Positions 1 to 9,476 are shown, counted from the stretch's first letter. The stretch is DNA of 64,000 nucleotides from Brucella haematophila (GCF_005938105.1 NZ_VCPE01000006.1:237918-301917), one strand, 5' to 3'. Notes: generated by a model not told the origin, from the letters alone. Made by a program: numbers and translations.

Positions 1-1662
1 CTCGCCATGCTGCGCGGACGCAACGAGGATTTTCTGTCGCTCGACATCGAAATCGATGCCGACGACACCTCACCTGTGAAACCCGTCGAGCGCAAGATCG
101 CTGCCGCCTATGCAATTGGCGGCACGCTGCCGGGCGACCGGTGGCTTATGGAAGTGGCAGGCTGGGCATGGCGCGTGAAGCTCTCGCTCTCGCTTTCGCT
201 CGACCTGATGCGCGACCTGCGCGAGCGCGCCGAAGAAGAGGCGATCAATGTTTTCGCCCGCAATCTGAAAGACCTGTTGCTGGCTGCACCTGCCGGTTCG
301 CGCGCCACGATGGGTCTCGATCCGGGCATCCGCACAGGCGTCAAGGTAGCGGTGGTCGACGGCACGGGAAAACTGCTCGACACCACCACCGTCTACCCCT
401 TCCCGCCGAAAAACGATGTGCGCGGCACACAGGCTGAACTCGCCAGCCTTGTCCGCAAGCACAAGATTGAACTCATCGCGATTGGCAACGGCACCGGTAG
501 TCGCGAAACGGAACGTCTTGTCGTGGACATGCTGTCGGACATGCCAGCGCCAAAACCGCTGAAAGTCATCGTGTCGGAAGCTGGTGCATCGGTCTATTCG
601 GCATCGGAAGCCGCCGCTTCGGAATTCCCGCAGCTGGACGTTTCGCTGCGCGGTGCGGTTTCCATTGCGCGCCGCTTGCAGGACCCATTGGCCGAACTGG
701 TCAAGATCGAGCCGAAATCCATCGGCGTCGGCCAATACCAGCATGATGTCGACCAGATACGCCTTGCCCGCGCTCTCGATGCCGTTGTGGAAGACGCGGT
801 GAACGCGGTTGGTGTCGATCTGAACACGGCATCCGCCTCCTTGCTTGCCCGCGTGTCGGGGCTTGGCACATCCATCGCCGAGGCCATTGTGGCCCATCGC
901 GATGCCGAAGGCGCTTTCAAGAACCGCAAGGAACTGCTCAAAGTTGCGCGTCTTGGCAACCGCACTTTCGAGCAATGCGCGGGCTTCCTGCGTATTCCGA
1001 ACGGTAGTGAACCGCTCGACGCTTCATCGGTTCACCCGGAAGCCTATGGCGTGGCGAAGAAGATCGTGGCCGCATGCGGTCGCGATGTGCGTTCGCTGAT
1101 GGGCGACAGCGTGGCGCTGAAAAGCCTCGACCCGCGGGTTTTCGTGGATGAACGGTTCGGCCTGCCGACCGTGCGCGACATCATTGCCGAACTGGACAAG
1201 CCGGGCCGCGATCCGCGTCCGGAATTCAAGACCGCAACCTTTGCCGACGGCATTGACGACATCAAGGACCTGAAACCCGGCATGATGCTGGAAGGCACCG
1301 TGACCAACGTGGCGGCCTTCGGTGCTTTCGTGGATATCGGCGTGCATCAGGATGGTCTGGTCCATGTCTCGCAACTCGCAGACCGCTTCATCAAGGACCC
1401 GCATGAAGTGGTGAAAGCAGGCGATGTGGTGAAGGTGCGCGTGGTGGAAGTGGATGTACCGCGCAAGCGCATCGGCCTTTCTATGCGCAAAGATGGTGGC
1501 GATGCCACCGGGCGCAAAGATGGTGGCGATGCCCCGGCTCCGCGTGGTCCCAACACCCGTGACCAACGCCCGGCCAAAAACTTCACGCCGCAGCGCAAGC
1601 AGGAACAGCCCGCAACAGGCGGGTTCGGCGCTGCACTGCTGGAAGCAATGAAGAAGAAATAA
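1..1662 (+). CDS. tex: Tex family S1 RNA-binding transcription accessory protein (5' truncated by window)
   Basis: This is the C-terminal part of the nucleic-acid-binding protein Tex, which is implicated in transcription and toxin or stress responses. The reading frame is open from base 1, and the family is about 770 residues long, so roughly 200 N-terminal residues lie upstream. Visible parts are the YqgF/RNase H-like domain ([17 protein letters not shown] near residue 105), the helix-hairpin-helix region ([15 protein letters not shown] near 275, then [14 protein letters not shown]) and an S1 domain near 420-490 ([21 protein letters not shown]). The tail is rich in Lys, Gly and Asp and holds a 27-bp in-frame tandem duplication. 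The gene ends just before a strong hairpin terminator. Confidence 0.96.
   Translation, partial: LAMLRGRNEDFLSLDIEIDADDTSPVKPVERKIAAAYAIGGTLPGDRWLMEVAGWAWRVKLSLSLSLDLMRDLRERAEEEAINVFARNLKDLLLAAPAGSRATMGLDPGIRTGVKVAVVDGTGKLLDTTTVYPFPPKNDVRGTQAELASLVRKHKIELIAIGNGTGSRETERLVVDMLSDMPAPKPLKVIVSEAGASVYSASEAAASEFPQLDVSLRGAVSIARRLQDPLAELVKIEPKSIGVGQYQHDVDQIRLARALDAVVEDAVNAVGVDLNTASASLLARVSGLGTSIAEAIVAHRDAEGAFKNRKELLKVARLGNRTFEQCAGFLRIPNGSEPLDASSVHPEAYGVAKKIVAACGRDVRSLMGDSVALKSLDPRVFVDERFGLPTVRDIIAELDKPGRDPRPEFKTATFADGIDDIKDLKPGMMLEGTVTNVAAFGAFVDIGVHQDGLVHVSQLADRFIKDPHEVVKAGDVVKVRVVEVDVPRKRIGLSMRKDGGDATGRKDGGDAPAPRGPNTRDQRPAKNFTPQRKQEQPATGGFGAALLEAMKKK
1485..1533 (+). repeat. 27-bp in-frame tandem duplication in tex
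   Basis: A 22-bp string at 1485-1506 recurs exactly at 1512-1533, a period of 27 bp (9 codons). It encodes RKDGGDATG followed by RKDGGDAPA in the disordered tail after the S1 domain. Copy-number change would keep the frame. Confidence 0.85.
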
Positions 1663-1669
1663 GAACCAG

Positions 1670-1702
1670 ACGGCCTTCACCACCCACGTGAAGGCCGTTT
1701 CA
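1670..1702 (+). terminator. tex terminator
   Basis: A perfect 11-bp stem (ACGGCCTTCAC at 1670-1680 with GTGAAGGCCGT at 1688-1698) encloses a 7-nt loop. A short T run follows. It lies 8 nt after the tex stop codon. Confidence 0.85.
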
Positions 1703-1720
1703 CACTTTTCGTGATGCGCT

Positions 1721-1786
1721 TATCTATTTGTTTCTACGCATTATCCTACGCAAAACCGCTACGCACTTTTGCTGGAAATGCTCTAG
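1721..1786 (+). repeat. Dispersed intergenic repeat, short form, copy 1
   Basis: The copy runs from TATTTGTTTCTACGCATTATCC through ACGCAAAACCGC to CGCACTTTTGCTGGAAATGC. The same string recurs at 6921-6992 and 25215-25267. Its right edge (CTCTAG) supplies, on the minus strand, the TAG stop codon of the acyltransferase gene at 1783. The class resembles palindromic repeats known in Brucella and Ochrobactrum, but I could not compare it with them. Confidence 0.75.
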
Positions 1787-2874
1787 TTTTGTACCTGCGG
1801 CACCGGGCGTTTTGCCTGCCCGGCCAACCGTCGGCCAAAGGCGATCATCGGCTTTTCAACAAAACGATAGGTCAGGCTGGAAACGGCAAAGGCAGCCACC
1901 ACGCAGAGCACCATCGTTATCAGGTCGCTCCACAAGCCGGTCGGCGGCAGGAACAGAAAGATCGTCCAGAACACCGGCACGTGAAAGAGATAGATTGAAT
2001 AGCTGATTTCGCCCGTCGCGGCCAAAACTTCGGATTTCGGTCGCATGGTCCAGAGTGACAGCAGAAAAACCGCATAGGCCGCGATATAGGCGGCAATGAC
2101 CGGAAACTTGCCGACGATGAAGAATGTGTCGTTCCGGGCCAGCGAGAAATCACCAATCGAACCGATAATGCTCATCTGCACGACCACCAGCACCAGCGCG
2201 GTCCAGACCGCGTGCGGCGCCTTTTCGATAACGGCGAGACGCAAGAGCAGACCACAAAACAGAAACGACAAATGCAGCCCGATATAGATCACCGGCAAGT
2301 TGATGCCGAACGAGCGCAGCATGAACGGCACGCCGGTGGAAGCCGCCAGCAGCAGCCCGGCAGCGAAGATCATCAGCGGCTGACGCAAAACGCCCGCCAT
2401 GAAAGCCAGTGCGATCAGGACATAGAAGGCAAGCTCGATAAAGAGCGTCCAATAAACGCCCGACAGCCACGGCTGGCCGAACATATTTGCCGCCATGGTC
2501 ACGTTGGCGGCCAGTGTTTTCAATTCCGGACTGTCACCCGTAAACGTCAGATAGGCCCACATGAAAGCCAGAGACAGCCAGAAAGCCGGGTAGAGGCGGA
2601 AGAAGCGCCCTATGGCAAAACGCCGGATCGGATGCTCGCCCTTATTGCCGCTCCTGATACTGAACGGCACCACAAAACCGCTGATCAGAAAGAACAGAAC
2701 AACGCCGAAACGGCCAAAGTCGAAGCTTGTGACCAAGGACATCAATATGCCGAATAGCGGCGTGTCCTTATAGGTCGCGTGATGCAGTATATCGGCGAAG
2801 AAGTGATGAAACACAACTGATGTTGCGGCTATCGCACGCAGGCCATCAATATTGGAAAAACGCGCTGCCGCCAT
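1783..2874 (-). CDS. Acyltransferase family membrane protein (OafA/YrhL-like)
   Basis: This is a polytopic inner-membrane acyltransferase of the Acyl_transf_3 family (363 aa). Members typically transfer acetyl or other acyl groups onto surface sugars such as LPS, exopolysaccharide or glucans. It starts NIDGLRAIAATSVVFHHFF, which carries the family Arg and His residues. About ten hydrophobic segments follow, including FGVVLFFLISGFVV and ISYSIYLFHVPVFW near residue 310. An AGGGGAG ribosome site sits just before the ATG. The stop codon comes from an adjacent dispersed repeat, so the last one or two residues may be repeat-derived. The acceptor is unknown and no polysaccharide genes are nearby. 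Confidence 0.88.
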   Translation of the reverse strand: MAAARFSNIDGLRAIAATSVVFHHFFADILHHATYKDTPLFGILMSLVTSFDFGRFGVVLFFLISGFVVPFSIRSGNKGEHPIRRFAIGRFFRLYPAFWLSLAFMWAYLTFTGDSPELKTLAANVTMAANMFGQPWLSGVYWTLFIELAFYVLIALAFMAGVLRQPLMIFAAGLLLAASTGVPFMLRSFGINLPVIYIGLHLSFLFCGLLLRLAVIEKAPHAVWTALVLVVVQMSIIGSIGDFSLARNDTFFIVGKFPVIAAYIAAYAVFLLSLWTMRPKSEVLAATGEISYSIYLFHVPVFWTIFLFLPPTGLWSDLITMVLCVVAAFAVSSLTYRFVEKPMIAFGRRLAGQAKRPVPQVQN

Positions 2875-2955
2875 CTCCCCTCCAGCGAAAACATTAGCTG
2901 AAGCTTATATGGAGACACCATTTCTCACAAGAAGACTTGCGCGTTTTGGTTAGCG

Positions 2956-4071
2956 TCAGATCTTGTTGCCGATCGGAAAGCCCGTCGACACCTTGCGCAC
3001 GGGCATATCTTCGGTCGGGATGATCCAGCCGCCGCAAATGGCGATGCGCACCTCGTCGCCTTCGTCCAGCCGGATGGGATCACGCACTTCAAAATGCAGC
3101 GCAATTTCCGGCCTGGTGATGACTTCGGCCTCAATACGCGAACCACCGCCGCGATAGACGGAGCGCTTCACGCGGACCGGAATTCCGCCGGTTTCGGTGA
3201 GTTTCAGATCGGCAGCCCGCACGCAAAGCTGCGCATTGGCGCGCGGCATTTCGATGCCTGAACAGCGCACCTGCGCGCGGCTGCCCAACACCAGCGCTTC
3301 GCAATGTCCCGCTTGCGCAAAAGACACCACTTCGGCAGGCAGAACCATGCCATGGGCAATGAAGGAGGCCACCATTTCACTGGCGGGTTCTTCATAGAGC
3401 TTTCGCGGCGTATCAAATTGCTGAAGCTTGCCATGATCGAGCACCGCGATGCGATCGGCAAGCGCCATGGCTTCCGCCTGATCATGGGTGATGTAGATGA
3501 TCGTGGTGCCGGTGCGCTTGTGGAACGCGGCGAACTCGTCTTCCATCGAGGCGCGCAGATGCACGTCGAGATTGGCCAGCGGCTCATCAAACAGCACCAG
3601 CGAGGGTGCCGCCACCAGACAGCGGGCGAGCGCCACGCGCTGGCGTTGTCCGCCGGAGAGGTTGGCGGGACGGCGGTCACCGAAACCGTCGAGATCGACC
3701 AGCGCAAGCGCTTCCCTCACCCGGCGCTCCCGCTCGGCCCTGGCGACCTTGGCCACGCGCAGACTGTAGCCAACATTTTCCGCCACGGTCATATGCGGCC
3801 AGAGCGCATAATTCTGGAAGACGATGCCGACCTGCCGCTTTTCTGGCGGCACGTTGCCGCCTGCATGTGAGACGCGTTTGTCGCCGATGTTAATTTCACC
3901 GCCATCAACTTCCTCGAAGCCCGCAATCATGCGCAGAAGCGTGGTCTTGCCGCAGCCGGAAGGTCCAAGAATGGCAACGAACTCGCCGTCATTCACATCC
4001 AGTGTCACGCCGGACAGAGCCTGAAACCCGTTGAACGTCTTGGATACCTGGTCGATCTTCAGTCGCGCCAT
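2956..4071 (-). CDS. ABC transporter ATP-binding protein (Fe3+/2-aminoethylphosphonate type)
   Basis: This is the cytoplasmic ATPase of a periplasmic-binding-protein-dependent importer (371 aa). Walker A is GPSGCGKTT (residues about 37-45), the signature is LSGGQRQRVALAR (about 137), and Walker B is LVLFDEP followed by THDQAEAMALADR. A C-terminal TOBE/regulatory region runs from about residue 240. It overlaps the end of the permease gene by 13 nt, and GGAG inside that gene serves as its ribosome site. It is the last gene of a binding protein-permease-ATPase operon. The family groups with FbpC/PotA and the PhnT-like 2-aminoethylphosphonate ATPases. Sequence alone does not fix the substrate. 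Confidence 0.92.
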   Translation of the reverse strand: MARLKIDQVSKTFNGFQALSGVTLDVNDGEFVAILGPSGCGKTTLLRMIAGFEEVDGGEINIGDKRVSHAGGNVPPEKRQVGIVFQNYALWPHMTVAENVGYSLRVAKVARAERERRVREALALVDLDGFGDRRPANLSGGQRQRVALARCLVAAPSLVLFDEPLANLDVHLRASMEDEFAAFHKRTGTTIIYITHDQAEAMALADRIAVLDHGKLQQFDTPRKLYEEPASEMVASFIAHGMVLPAEVVSFAQAGHCEALVLGSRAQVRCSGIEMPRANAQLCVRAADLKLTETGGIPVRVKRSVYRGGGSRIEAEVITRPEIALHFEVRDPIRLDEGDEVRIAICGGWIIPTEDMPVRKVSTGFPIGNKI

Positions 4072-5759
4072 GGCAGGACTCCGTTTGGAAGACGCCGCGC
4101 AAACAGATTTGTTGCAAGCATCAGCATGAATGTCACCGCAACGGCCACAATGGATAGGGCAGCCGCATAGGCGGAATCACCCGCCTGTTCGAAAGAAAAC
4201 ATCACCACACCCAGCGTTTCCGATCCCGACGCCCAGAGAAGCGCAGAAACCGTCAGCTCGCAAAACGCGGTCATGAAAATGAGCACGCCGCCTGCAAGCG
4301 TCGCCGGTGCGACAAGAGGAAATATAATCGTGCGCAGCCGATAGAAAAGCCCCGCACCTGCAACGCGTGCCGCCTCCTCCATCGCACGGTCAATCTGGTG
4401 CAGACCGGCAACCGTTGGCCGCAGCGCCAGCACGAAGAAGCGCGCGAGATAGGCAAACAGGATGATCCAGAGTGTATTGTACAGGCTGACGCCGATCACA
4501 GGCAGCGGTTTCAGGAACAGCAACAGACAGGCAATCGCCAGCACGACGCCGGGAAGAGCATAAGGCAGCTCGGCGGCAAAATTGAGCACCGGGGTCCAGC
4601 GCCGCTTGCGCCAGGCCAGCATATAGGCAAGCGGCACGGCGATGAGAACAGCGAAGAGTGCTGCGATCAGCGACAGCAGGATGCTGTTGCCGAAGGCGCG
4701 CGCCGCGCCGCCATGTTCCATGAGCACGAAGCGGAAATTTTCAAATGTCGCGGTGGCGAAAGTCAGCGGCACGCCATAGGCCGGGACCAGCGCCGAAAGC
4801 GTCAACCCGATCAATGGCAGTGCGAGTACAACGACAATCATCAGCCATGCCACAACTTCCGCCAGAAGACGCCAGGGGCCGAGCGCGAAAGGGGCTGCGG
4901 GCAAGGATGTGGAAACGATGCGGAAATCGCGCCTGCGCGATGCATAATCCTGCGCTGCAATGCCCGCCATGGCGATCAGCCCGATCAGCACCGACAGCAC
5001 GGCAACGCTCGACAGGACCGATGGACCGCCACCGGCAAGGCGTTGATAAATCAGCGTCGGCAGGACGAGATAATTCGATGGAATACCGAGAAAAGCCGGA
5101 ATGCCGAAATTGCCGACACAGGAAACAAAGGCCAGAGCGGCAGCGCCGATGATCGATGGCGTCATCAGCGGCAATATGATGGTGCGCAGCACAGTCCATT
5201 TGCTCGCACCTGCGCTCAAACCGGCCTCGACCAGTTCACGCGGCAGCTTGCGCAGGCCCGCCCGCACGATGAGAAAAACCAGCGGCCCATATTGCACGCC
5301 GAGCAGAAAGATAATGCCCCAGACGGAATAGAGCGGATTGCGACTGCCAAGTGGCGGAGCCATGCCGAGGAGTTTCAGAAACTGGCTCGATGGCCCGAAC
5401 AGCTGGAGCCAGGCCAGCGCCGTTACCTGCGGTGCGATCAACAACGGCGTTACATAGAACAGCACGAAGACATTGCGGCCGCGCATATTGGTGAGGCCGA
5501 CCAGCAAGGCCGCGGCAATGCCGAAGGCAAGTGCCAGCAGCGTGCCGCCAATGCCGATTTGCAGGGAATGCCATGTCGCAACCCATGTCGACTGGCTGCC
5601 CAGCGTCTCAACCAGAACCGATGTTGAAAACTGCCCCTGCGGCGCAACAAGCTCCACCAGCAGCCTGCCCATCGGCAGAAGCGACAGAACCGCCACGATC
5701 AGTGTTACGCCAACAATCAGGGCCGCATCGCGGCCCTGAAGGTCTTTCATGATACGCAT
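4059..5759 (-). CDS. ABC transporter permease, fused two-domain (FbpB/PhnV-like)
   Basis: This is an inner-membrane permease of 566 aa in which two homologous six-helix halves are fused. Each half carries an EAA loop that docks the ATPase: EAGLSAGASKWTVLRTIILP near residue 185 and EEAARVAGAGLFYRLRTIIFP near 465. This layout is typical of ferric-iron, thiamine and 2-aminoethylphosphonate importers. The chosen start (ATGCGTATC) follows AAGG by 7 nt and lies 9 nt after the binding-protein stop. A second ATG three codons later is possible. Confidence 0.92.
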   Translation of the reverse strand: MRIMKDLQGRDAALIVGVTLIVAVLSLLPMGRLLVELVAPQGQFSTSVLVETLGSQSTWVATWHSLQIGIGGTLLALAFGIAAALLVGLTNMRGRNVFVLFYVTPLLIAPQVTALAWLQLFGPSSQFLKLLGMAPPLGSRNPLYSVWGIIFLLGVQYGPLVFLIVRAGLRKLPRELVEAGLSAGASKWTVLRTIILPLMTPSIIGAAALAFVSCVGNFGIPAFLGIPSNYLVLPTLIYQRLAGGGPSVLSSVAVLSVLIGLIAMAGIAAQDYASRRRDFRIVSTSLPAAPFALGPWRLLAEVVAWLMIVVVLALPLIGLTLSALVPAYGVPLTFATATFENFRFVLMEHGGAARAFGNSILLSLIAALFAVLIAVPLAYMLAWRKRRWTPVLNFAAELPYALPGVVLAIACLLLFLKPLPVIGVSLYNTLWIILFAYLARFFVLALRPTVAGLHQIDRAMEEAARVAGAGLFYRLRTIIFPLVAPATLAGGVLIFMTAFCELTVSALLWASGSETLGVVMFSFEQAGDSAYAAALSIVAVAVTFMLMLATNLFARRLPNGVLPWRD

Positions 5760-5768
5760 CGAAATGCC

Positions 5769-6749
5769 TTATCCGCCAAACAGCTCGGAGAACTGCTTCT
5801 TGTCGGCATCAGTCTGATCGAGAACCTTCTGGGTGTCGATAGACATGATGTTGATCTTGGTGCCTTCCGGCAGCCAGGCAGGACGGCCAACGCCTTCCTT
5901 GGCAGGCAGATAGCCCTGATCCAGCGCCAGCTTCTGGCCGTCGTCAGAGAGGATGAAGTCAACGAACTTCTTGGCGCCATCGACATTCTTGGCAGTGGCC
6001 ATGATGGCGACCGGCTCGGTCACGGCAGGCACGCCTTCCGACGGGAACACGAACTCGACCGGCGAGCCCTTGGCCTTGGCGTTGAGCGCCATGAAGTCGA
6101 CGAGGATGCCATAAGGCTTTTCACCGCTGGCAACAGACTTCAGCACAGCGCCGTTGCCCTTCACGCTTGCCAGCTCATTGGTCTTGAGATTCTTGAAGTA
6201 ATCCCAGCCCAGATCCTTGTTGAGCGCAAAACCGCTCAGCAGGTAAGCTGCTGCGCCCGAATAAAGCGGGCTCGGCATGACCACCTGGCCCTTATAATCA
6301 GCCTTGGCGAGATCGGCCCAATGTTCCGGCTTCTGCGATGCGCCGGTATTATAGGCAATGCCGGTGGTGATCAGCTTGGAGCCGAAATAGGTCTTGTCGG
6401 CATCATAGGCGTCGGCGGCAAAACCATCGACCTTCGCTTCAGGATAGGCGAGCAGACGCTTGTCCTTCTTCAGGCCTTCCATGGTCACCGCATCGGCGAT
6501 CAGCAGCACGTCTGGCTGTGGCGCACCGGCGGAAAATTCAGCGGCAAGCTTGGTGAGGAGTTCGCTGGTGCCAGAGCGGAAAATCTGCACTTCCGTTCCC
6601 GGATTGGCCTTGCGGAAAGCCTCGACGGTTTTGGTCGCATCCGCTTCGGGCTGCGAGGTATAAAGCGTCAGCGTGTCGGCCTGTGCCACAGCGATGGATA
6701 GAGCAAGAAGCGCAGGTACGGCGACGGCCCGCTTCAGCATCTTGTTCAT
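5769..6749 (-). CDS. ABC transporter periplasmic substrate-binding protein (Fe3+/2-aminoethylphosphonate type)
   Basis: This is a secreted binding protein (326 aa) with a clear signal peptide (MNKMLKRAVAVPALLALSIAVAQA, cleavage before DTLTLYTS). It belongs to the AfuA/FbpA/PhnS-like extracellular solute-binding family 1 and opens the importer operon. The start at 6749 is set by GAGGAG 7 nt upstream; the open frame runs a further 49 codons without a usable start. I see no adjacent Tyr-Tyr pair of the ferric-binding type, so a phosphonate or other small anion is as likely as iron. The flanking lysine/pipecolate genes do not settle its ligand. Confidence 0.9.
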   Translation of the reverse strand: MNKMLKRAVAVPALLALSIAVAQADTLTLYTSQPEADATKTVEAFRKANPGTEVQIFRSGTSELLTKLAAEFSAGAPQPDVLLIADAVTMEGLKKDKRLLAYPEAKVDGFAADAYDADKTYFGSKLITTGIAYNTGASQKPEHWADLAKADYKGQVVMPSPLYSGAAAYLLSGFALNKDLGWDYFKNLKTNELASVKGNGAVLKSVASGEKPYGILVDFMALNAKAKGSPVEFVFPSEGVPAVTEPVAIMATAKNVDGAKKFVDFILSDDGQKLALDQGYLPAKEGVGRPAWLPEGTKINIMSIDTQKVLDQTDADKKQFSELFGG

Positions 6750-6920
6750 GGGGTTTGCTCCTCGAATTTCGGTGTAATGCTCGCCAGCATGGCCGGCAAT
6801 GCCAGCGCAGCCCTGCCGCGTGCGAACTGATAGCGCGCAGATACTGTTATGGCGATAGGCACGATCATTTCCATTCATGCTGCACCTGTCAAACATCCTG
6901 CGTCGTAAATTCGAAGCGGT

Positions 6921-6992
6921 GGAACCGCTCCAGTTATTTGTCTTTACGCATTATCCGACGCAAAACCGCTTCGCACTTTTGCTGGAAATGCT
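6921..6992 (+). repeat. Dispersed intergenic repeat, short form, copy 2
   Basis: It begins GGAACCGCTC and continues TTATTTGTCTTTACGCATTATCC, ACGCAAAACCGCTTCGCAC and TTTTGCTGGAAATGC. It is near-identical in its core to the copies at 1721 and 25215. The GGAACCGCTC end also appears at the far end of the long copy near 27509. Confidence 0.75.
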
Positions 6993-7000
6993 TGGAAAGC

Positions 7001-7039
7001 AAAAAGCCTTCCGGCGGAATCACGTCCATCGGAAGGCTT
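7001..7039 (-). terminator. Terminator downstream of the amaA-like gene
   Basis: A 10-bp stem pairs AAGCCTTCCG (7004-7013) with CGGAAGGCTT (7030-7039). Read on the minus strand it ends in five T residues (7005-7001). It lies about 120 nt after the oxidase stop and separates that transcript from the importer operon. Confidence 0.7.
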
Positions 7040-7159
7040 ATAAGGCATTGAATGTTTTTGCCTATCAGCGATCCGCATCCCTCCAATCTGGAGACGATGC
7101 GCATCGCAATAGAGGATTTGCGCTGCGGTTTTATGACAAGCCGCAGGGGTGCAAAAAAA

Positions 7160-8461
7160 TCAGATTACCATTTCCGCCACATGGGCGATCTGCGCGCCCG
7201 CTTCGTAATAGGCTTCACGAACACCACGGAAATTCTGCGCCTTCGGATCGCTGACCGGCAGCGGCAGATCGTCTTCCTTGATTTCGCCCGAAACGAGCTG
7301 CGACAGGATCTTGCCAAACACGGTGCCCGGCACAATGCCACGACCATTATAGCCGGAGAAGCCGACCACATTGCGCGCCAGACGATGGAACTTCGGCAGG
7401 CTGTCATTAGTCATGCCGATTTTGCCATACCATTCCGCTTCGAACTCGACATTGCCTATCTGCGGGAACAGGCGCTTGAGCGACTTCTTCGCCCAGGCCT
7501 TGTGCACGGAAGCACCTGTATTGCGCAGGGCGCCGACGCTGCCGAACACCAGACGGCCCTGCTGGTCGAAACGGAAGGACGACAGAACTTCCTTCGTGTC
7601 CCACGCGCCCTGCCGTTCCGGCAGAATGCTCTTCTTCAGATTGTCGGAGAGCGGCGTGGTTGCAAAGTTGAAATAAGGCAGATGCACCAGTTCGGCGCGG
7701 ACTTCGGCCCATGGCGCATTGGTGTAGGCATTGGTGGCAACGACCACCCAGTCCGCCGTGACCGAACCCTTGGCGGTTTTGACAGTCCACTTGCCGTTCT
7801 TTTCTTCAGCACCGACCACCGGGCTGCCGGTGAAAATCTGTGCGCCTGCGCCAACTGCCGCATGGGCCAGACCGCGCACATAGGCCAGCGGCTGGATCGT
7901 ACCAGCACGCAGATCTAGCAGCGAACCCGCATAGGCCTTGGTGCCGACCTTGGCTTCGGTTTCCCTGGCGTCGAGCAGTTTCACATTGGCGCCACGACGC
8001 GCCCATTGCTCACAGCGGTCTTCCAGTTCCTTCAGGCCTTTCGCGCCAACGGCGCAATGCAGCGTGCCCTGCTTTTCGACTTCGCAGGCAATCTTGTTTT
8101 TCTCGATGATTTCGAAAACCAGCTTCGGGCCATTGCCCAGAACATCGAGCAGACGCGCACCGTATTTTTCGCCGAGAACACCCGGCAGATCATCGGGCAT
8201 CACCCACATGCCGGCATTGACCAGACCGACATTGCGCCCCGAACCGCCAAAGCCGATCTCAATGCCTTCAAGGACGATCGCCTTCACGCCCTTTTCCGCC
8301 AGATGCAAAGCCGTGGAAAGACCGGAGAAACCGCCGCCCACAATCACCACGTCCGCCGTCAGGTCGCCTTGCAGCGACGTGGTCTTCGGAGCAGCCGGAG
8401 CGGTCTTTTCCCAAAGACCATGAGAGCGCGGATCGTTCAACATTGAGAGCAACCATTTCAT
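7160..8461 (-). CDS. amaA: FAD-dependent oxidoreductase, probable L-pipecolate oxidase (AmaA-like)
   Basis: This is a DAO-family flavoenzyme of 433 aa. The dinucleotide-binding fold ADVVIVGGGFSGLSTALHLAEKG starts near residue 36, and a C-terminal FAD motif GYNGRGIVPGTVFGK lies near 370. In Pseudomonas putida a similar oxidase (AmaA) turns L-pipecolate into piperideine-6-carboxylate and sits beside a LysR gene, amaB and hglS, exactly the neighbours here. That context drives the assignment; glycine/sarcosine-type or phosphonate-linked oxidases of the same family are the alternative. The start has no strong ribosome site, and an ATG at 8443 is also possible. It is read with the upstream LysR gene, 82 nt away. 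Confidence 0.75.
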   Translation of the reverse strand: MKWLLSMLNDPRSHGLWEKTAPAAPKTTSLQGDLTADVVIVGGGFSGLSTALHLAEKGVKAIVLEGIEIGFGGSGRNVGLVNAGMWVMPDDLPGVLGEKYGARLLDVLGNGPKLVFEIIEKNKIACEVEKQGTLHCAVGAKGLKELEDRCEQWARRGANVKLLDARETEAKVGTKAYAGSLLDLRAGTIQPLAYVRGLAHAAVGAGAQIFTGSPVVGAEEKNGKWTVKTAKGSVTADWVVVATNAYTNAPWAEVRAELVHLPYFNFATTPLSDNLKKSILPERQGAWDTKEVLSSFRFDQQGRLVFGSVGALRNTGASVHKAWAKKSLKRLFPQIGNVEFEAEWYGKIGMTNDSLPKFHRLARNVVGFSGYNGRGIVPGTVFGKILSQLVSGEIKEDDLPLPVSDPKAQNFRGVREAYYEAGAQIAHVAEMVI

Positions 8462-8543
8462 ATACTGGAAAACGGGCTATCCGCCCGACTGTATCTATTT
8501 CACGCCGCGAAAGCCGGATGGACAGCGCTAATTGCGCAACAAT

Positions 8544-9476
8544 TCATTCCGGTTTGGAATGAACCAGTGCCGAATAGTCCGTATTGCCCACCTGCCCGGC
8601 GATCCACTGGCAGAACACCTGGGTCAGCGGATTCTCCAGTTTTCCTTCCGGCACAACGAGATAATAGTCATTCTCCGTGCGCATGGGCTTTTCGAAAAGC
8701 AGCACCAGATCGCCATCGCGCAGCTCCTGCTCGATCAGATAAAGCGGCAGAAGCGCAAAGCCGAGACCGGCCAGAGCCGCCCCGATCACCATCGAGAACT
8801 GGTCGAAACGGTGCCCCCGATAGGCTGACTGCCCCTCGACGCCGCAGCTTTCAAACCATTGCGCCCACATTTTCGGACGTGTCGCCAGATGCAGAAGCGG
8901 CTCGCTTTCAAGATCTTCCGGCGCGGCCGGGTGGCGCGCTTCCAGCAGGCGCGGGCTTGCGACGGGCACAATCACCTCGCTGCACAGAAAAGTGCAGGTT
9001 GCGTGCGCCCAGACCGGCTGCCCATAGTGAATGGCAAGATCGTGCGGCTGTTCCTCGAAATCAAAAACGCCCGAACGCGATGCCACATTGATGGCAATGC
9101 CCGGATGTTTCTCGACAAAATCGGGGATGCGCGGCATCAGCCAGCGCGTGCCGAATGTCGGCAGAGTTGCGACGCTGAACGACGATGTGGACTGCGCCGA
9201 AGCCATGGCGCGCAACATCGTATCTTCGGTCTGGTTGAGAAGACGCCGGACTTCCGGCAGAAACTTGCGCCCCGCATCGGACAGGAGAATGCGCTGGCGG
9301 ATACGCTCGAACAGAAGCACGCCGAGCTGGCTTTCCAGATCCTTGATCTGACGGCTGACGGCGCTCTGGGTGAGATTGAGTTCATTGGCCGCCTGGGTGA
9401 AGCTGCCATGCCGTGCAGCACATTCAAAGGCTTGCAAAGTGGCGATGTCCGGAATCAGTCTCCTGCTTAGCTTCAT
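8544..9476 (-). CDS. LysR-family regulator of the lysine/pipecolate genes
   Basis: This is a LysR transcriptional activator of 310 aa. The N-terminal winged helix covers residues 1-65 (LQAFECAARHGSFTQAANELNLTQSAVSRQIKDLE), followed by the effector-binding domain. It is transcribed away from hglS-amaB and together with the amaA-like gene, the usual LysR arrangement for controlling both arms. The same gene order is known around P. putida amaA-amaB. A candidate site lies at 9534-9553 in the divergent gap. The inducer is unknown; pipecolate or a later intermediate would be logical. Confidence 0.88.
   Translation of the reverse strand: MKLSRRLIPDIATLQAFECAARHGSFTQAANELNLTQSAVSRQIKDLESQLGVLLFERIRQRILLSDAGRKFLPEVRRLLNQTEDTMLRAMASAQSTSSFSVATLPTFGTRWLMPRIPDFVEKHPGIAINVASRSGVFDFEEQPHDLAIHYGQPVWAHATCTFLCSEVIVPVASPRLLEARHPAAPEDLESEPLLHLATRPKMWAQWFESCGVEGQSAYRGHRFDQFSMVIGAALAGLGFALLPLYLIEQELRDGDLVLLFEKPMRTENDYYLVVPEGKLENPLTQVFCQWIAGQVGNTDYSALVHSKPE

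Larger units (their letters stand above)
6750..7159. other. Intergenic region between importer and amaA-like gene
   Basis: This 410-bp stretch carries no gene I can support. It holds the binding-protein ribosome site and presumed promoter on the minus strand, a copy of the dispersed repeat (6921-6992), a minus-strand terminator (7001-7039) and a weak hairpin just after the oxidase stop (CTGCGG arms at 7123-7128 and 7141-7146). Confidence 0.7.

Noticed and set aside
7052-7918. 288-codon plus-strand frame starting in the intergenic region before the amaA-like gene
   Set aside because: Most of it is antisense to the oxidase, it lacks a ribosome site, and it crosses the oxidase stop region.
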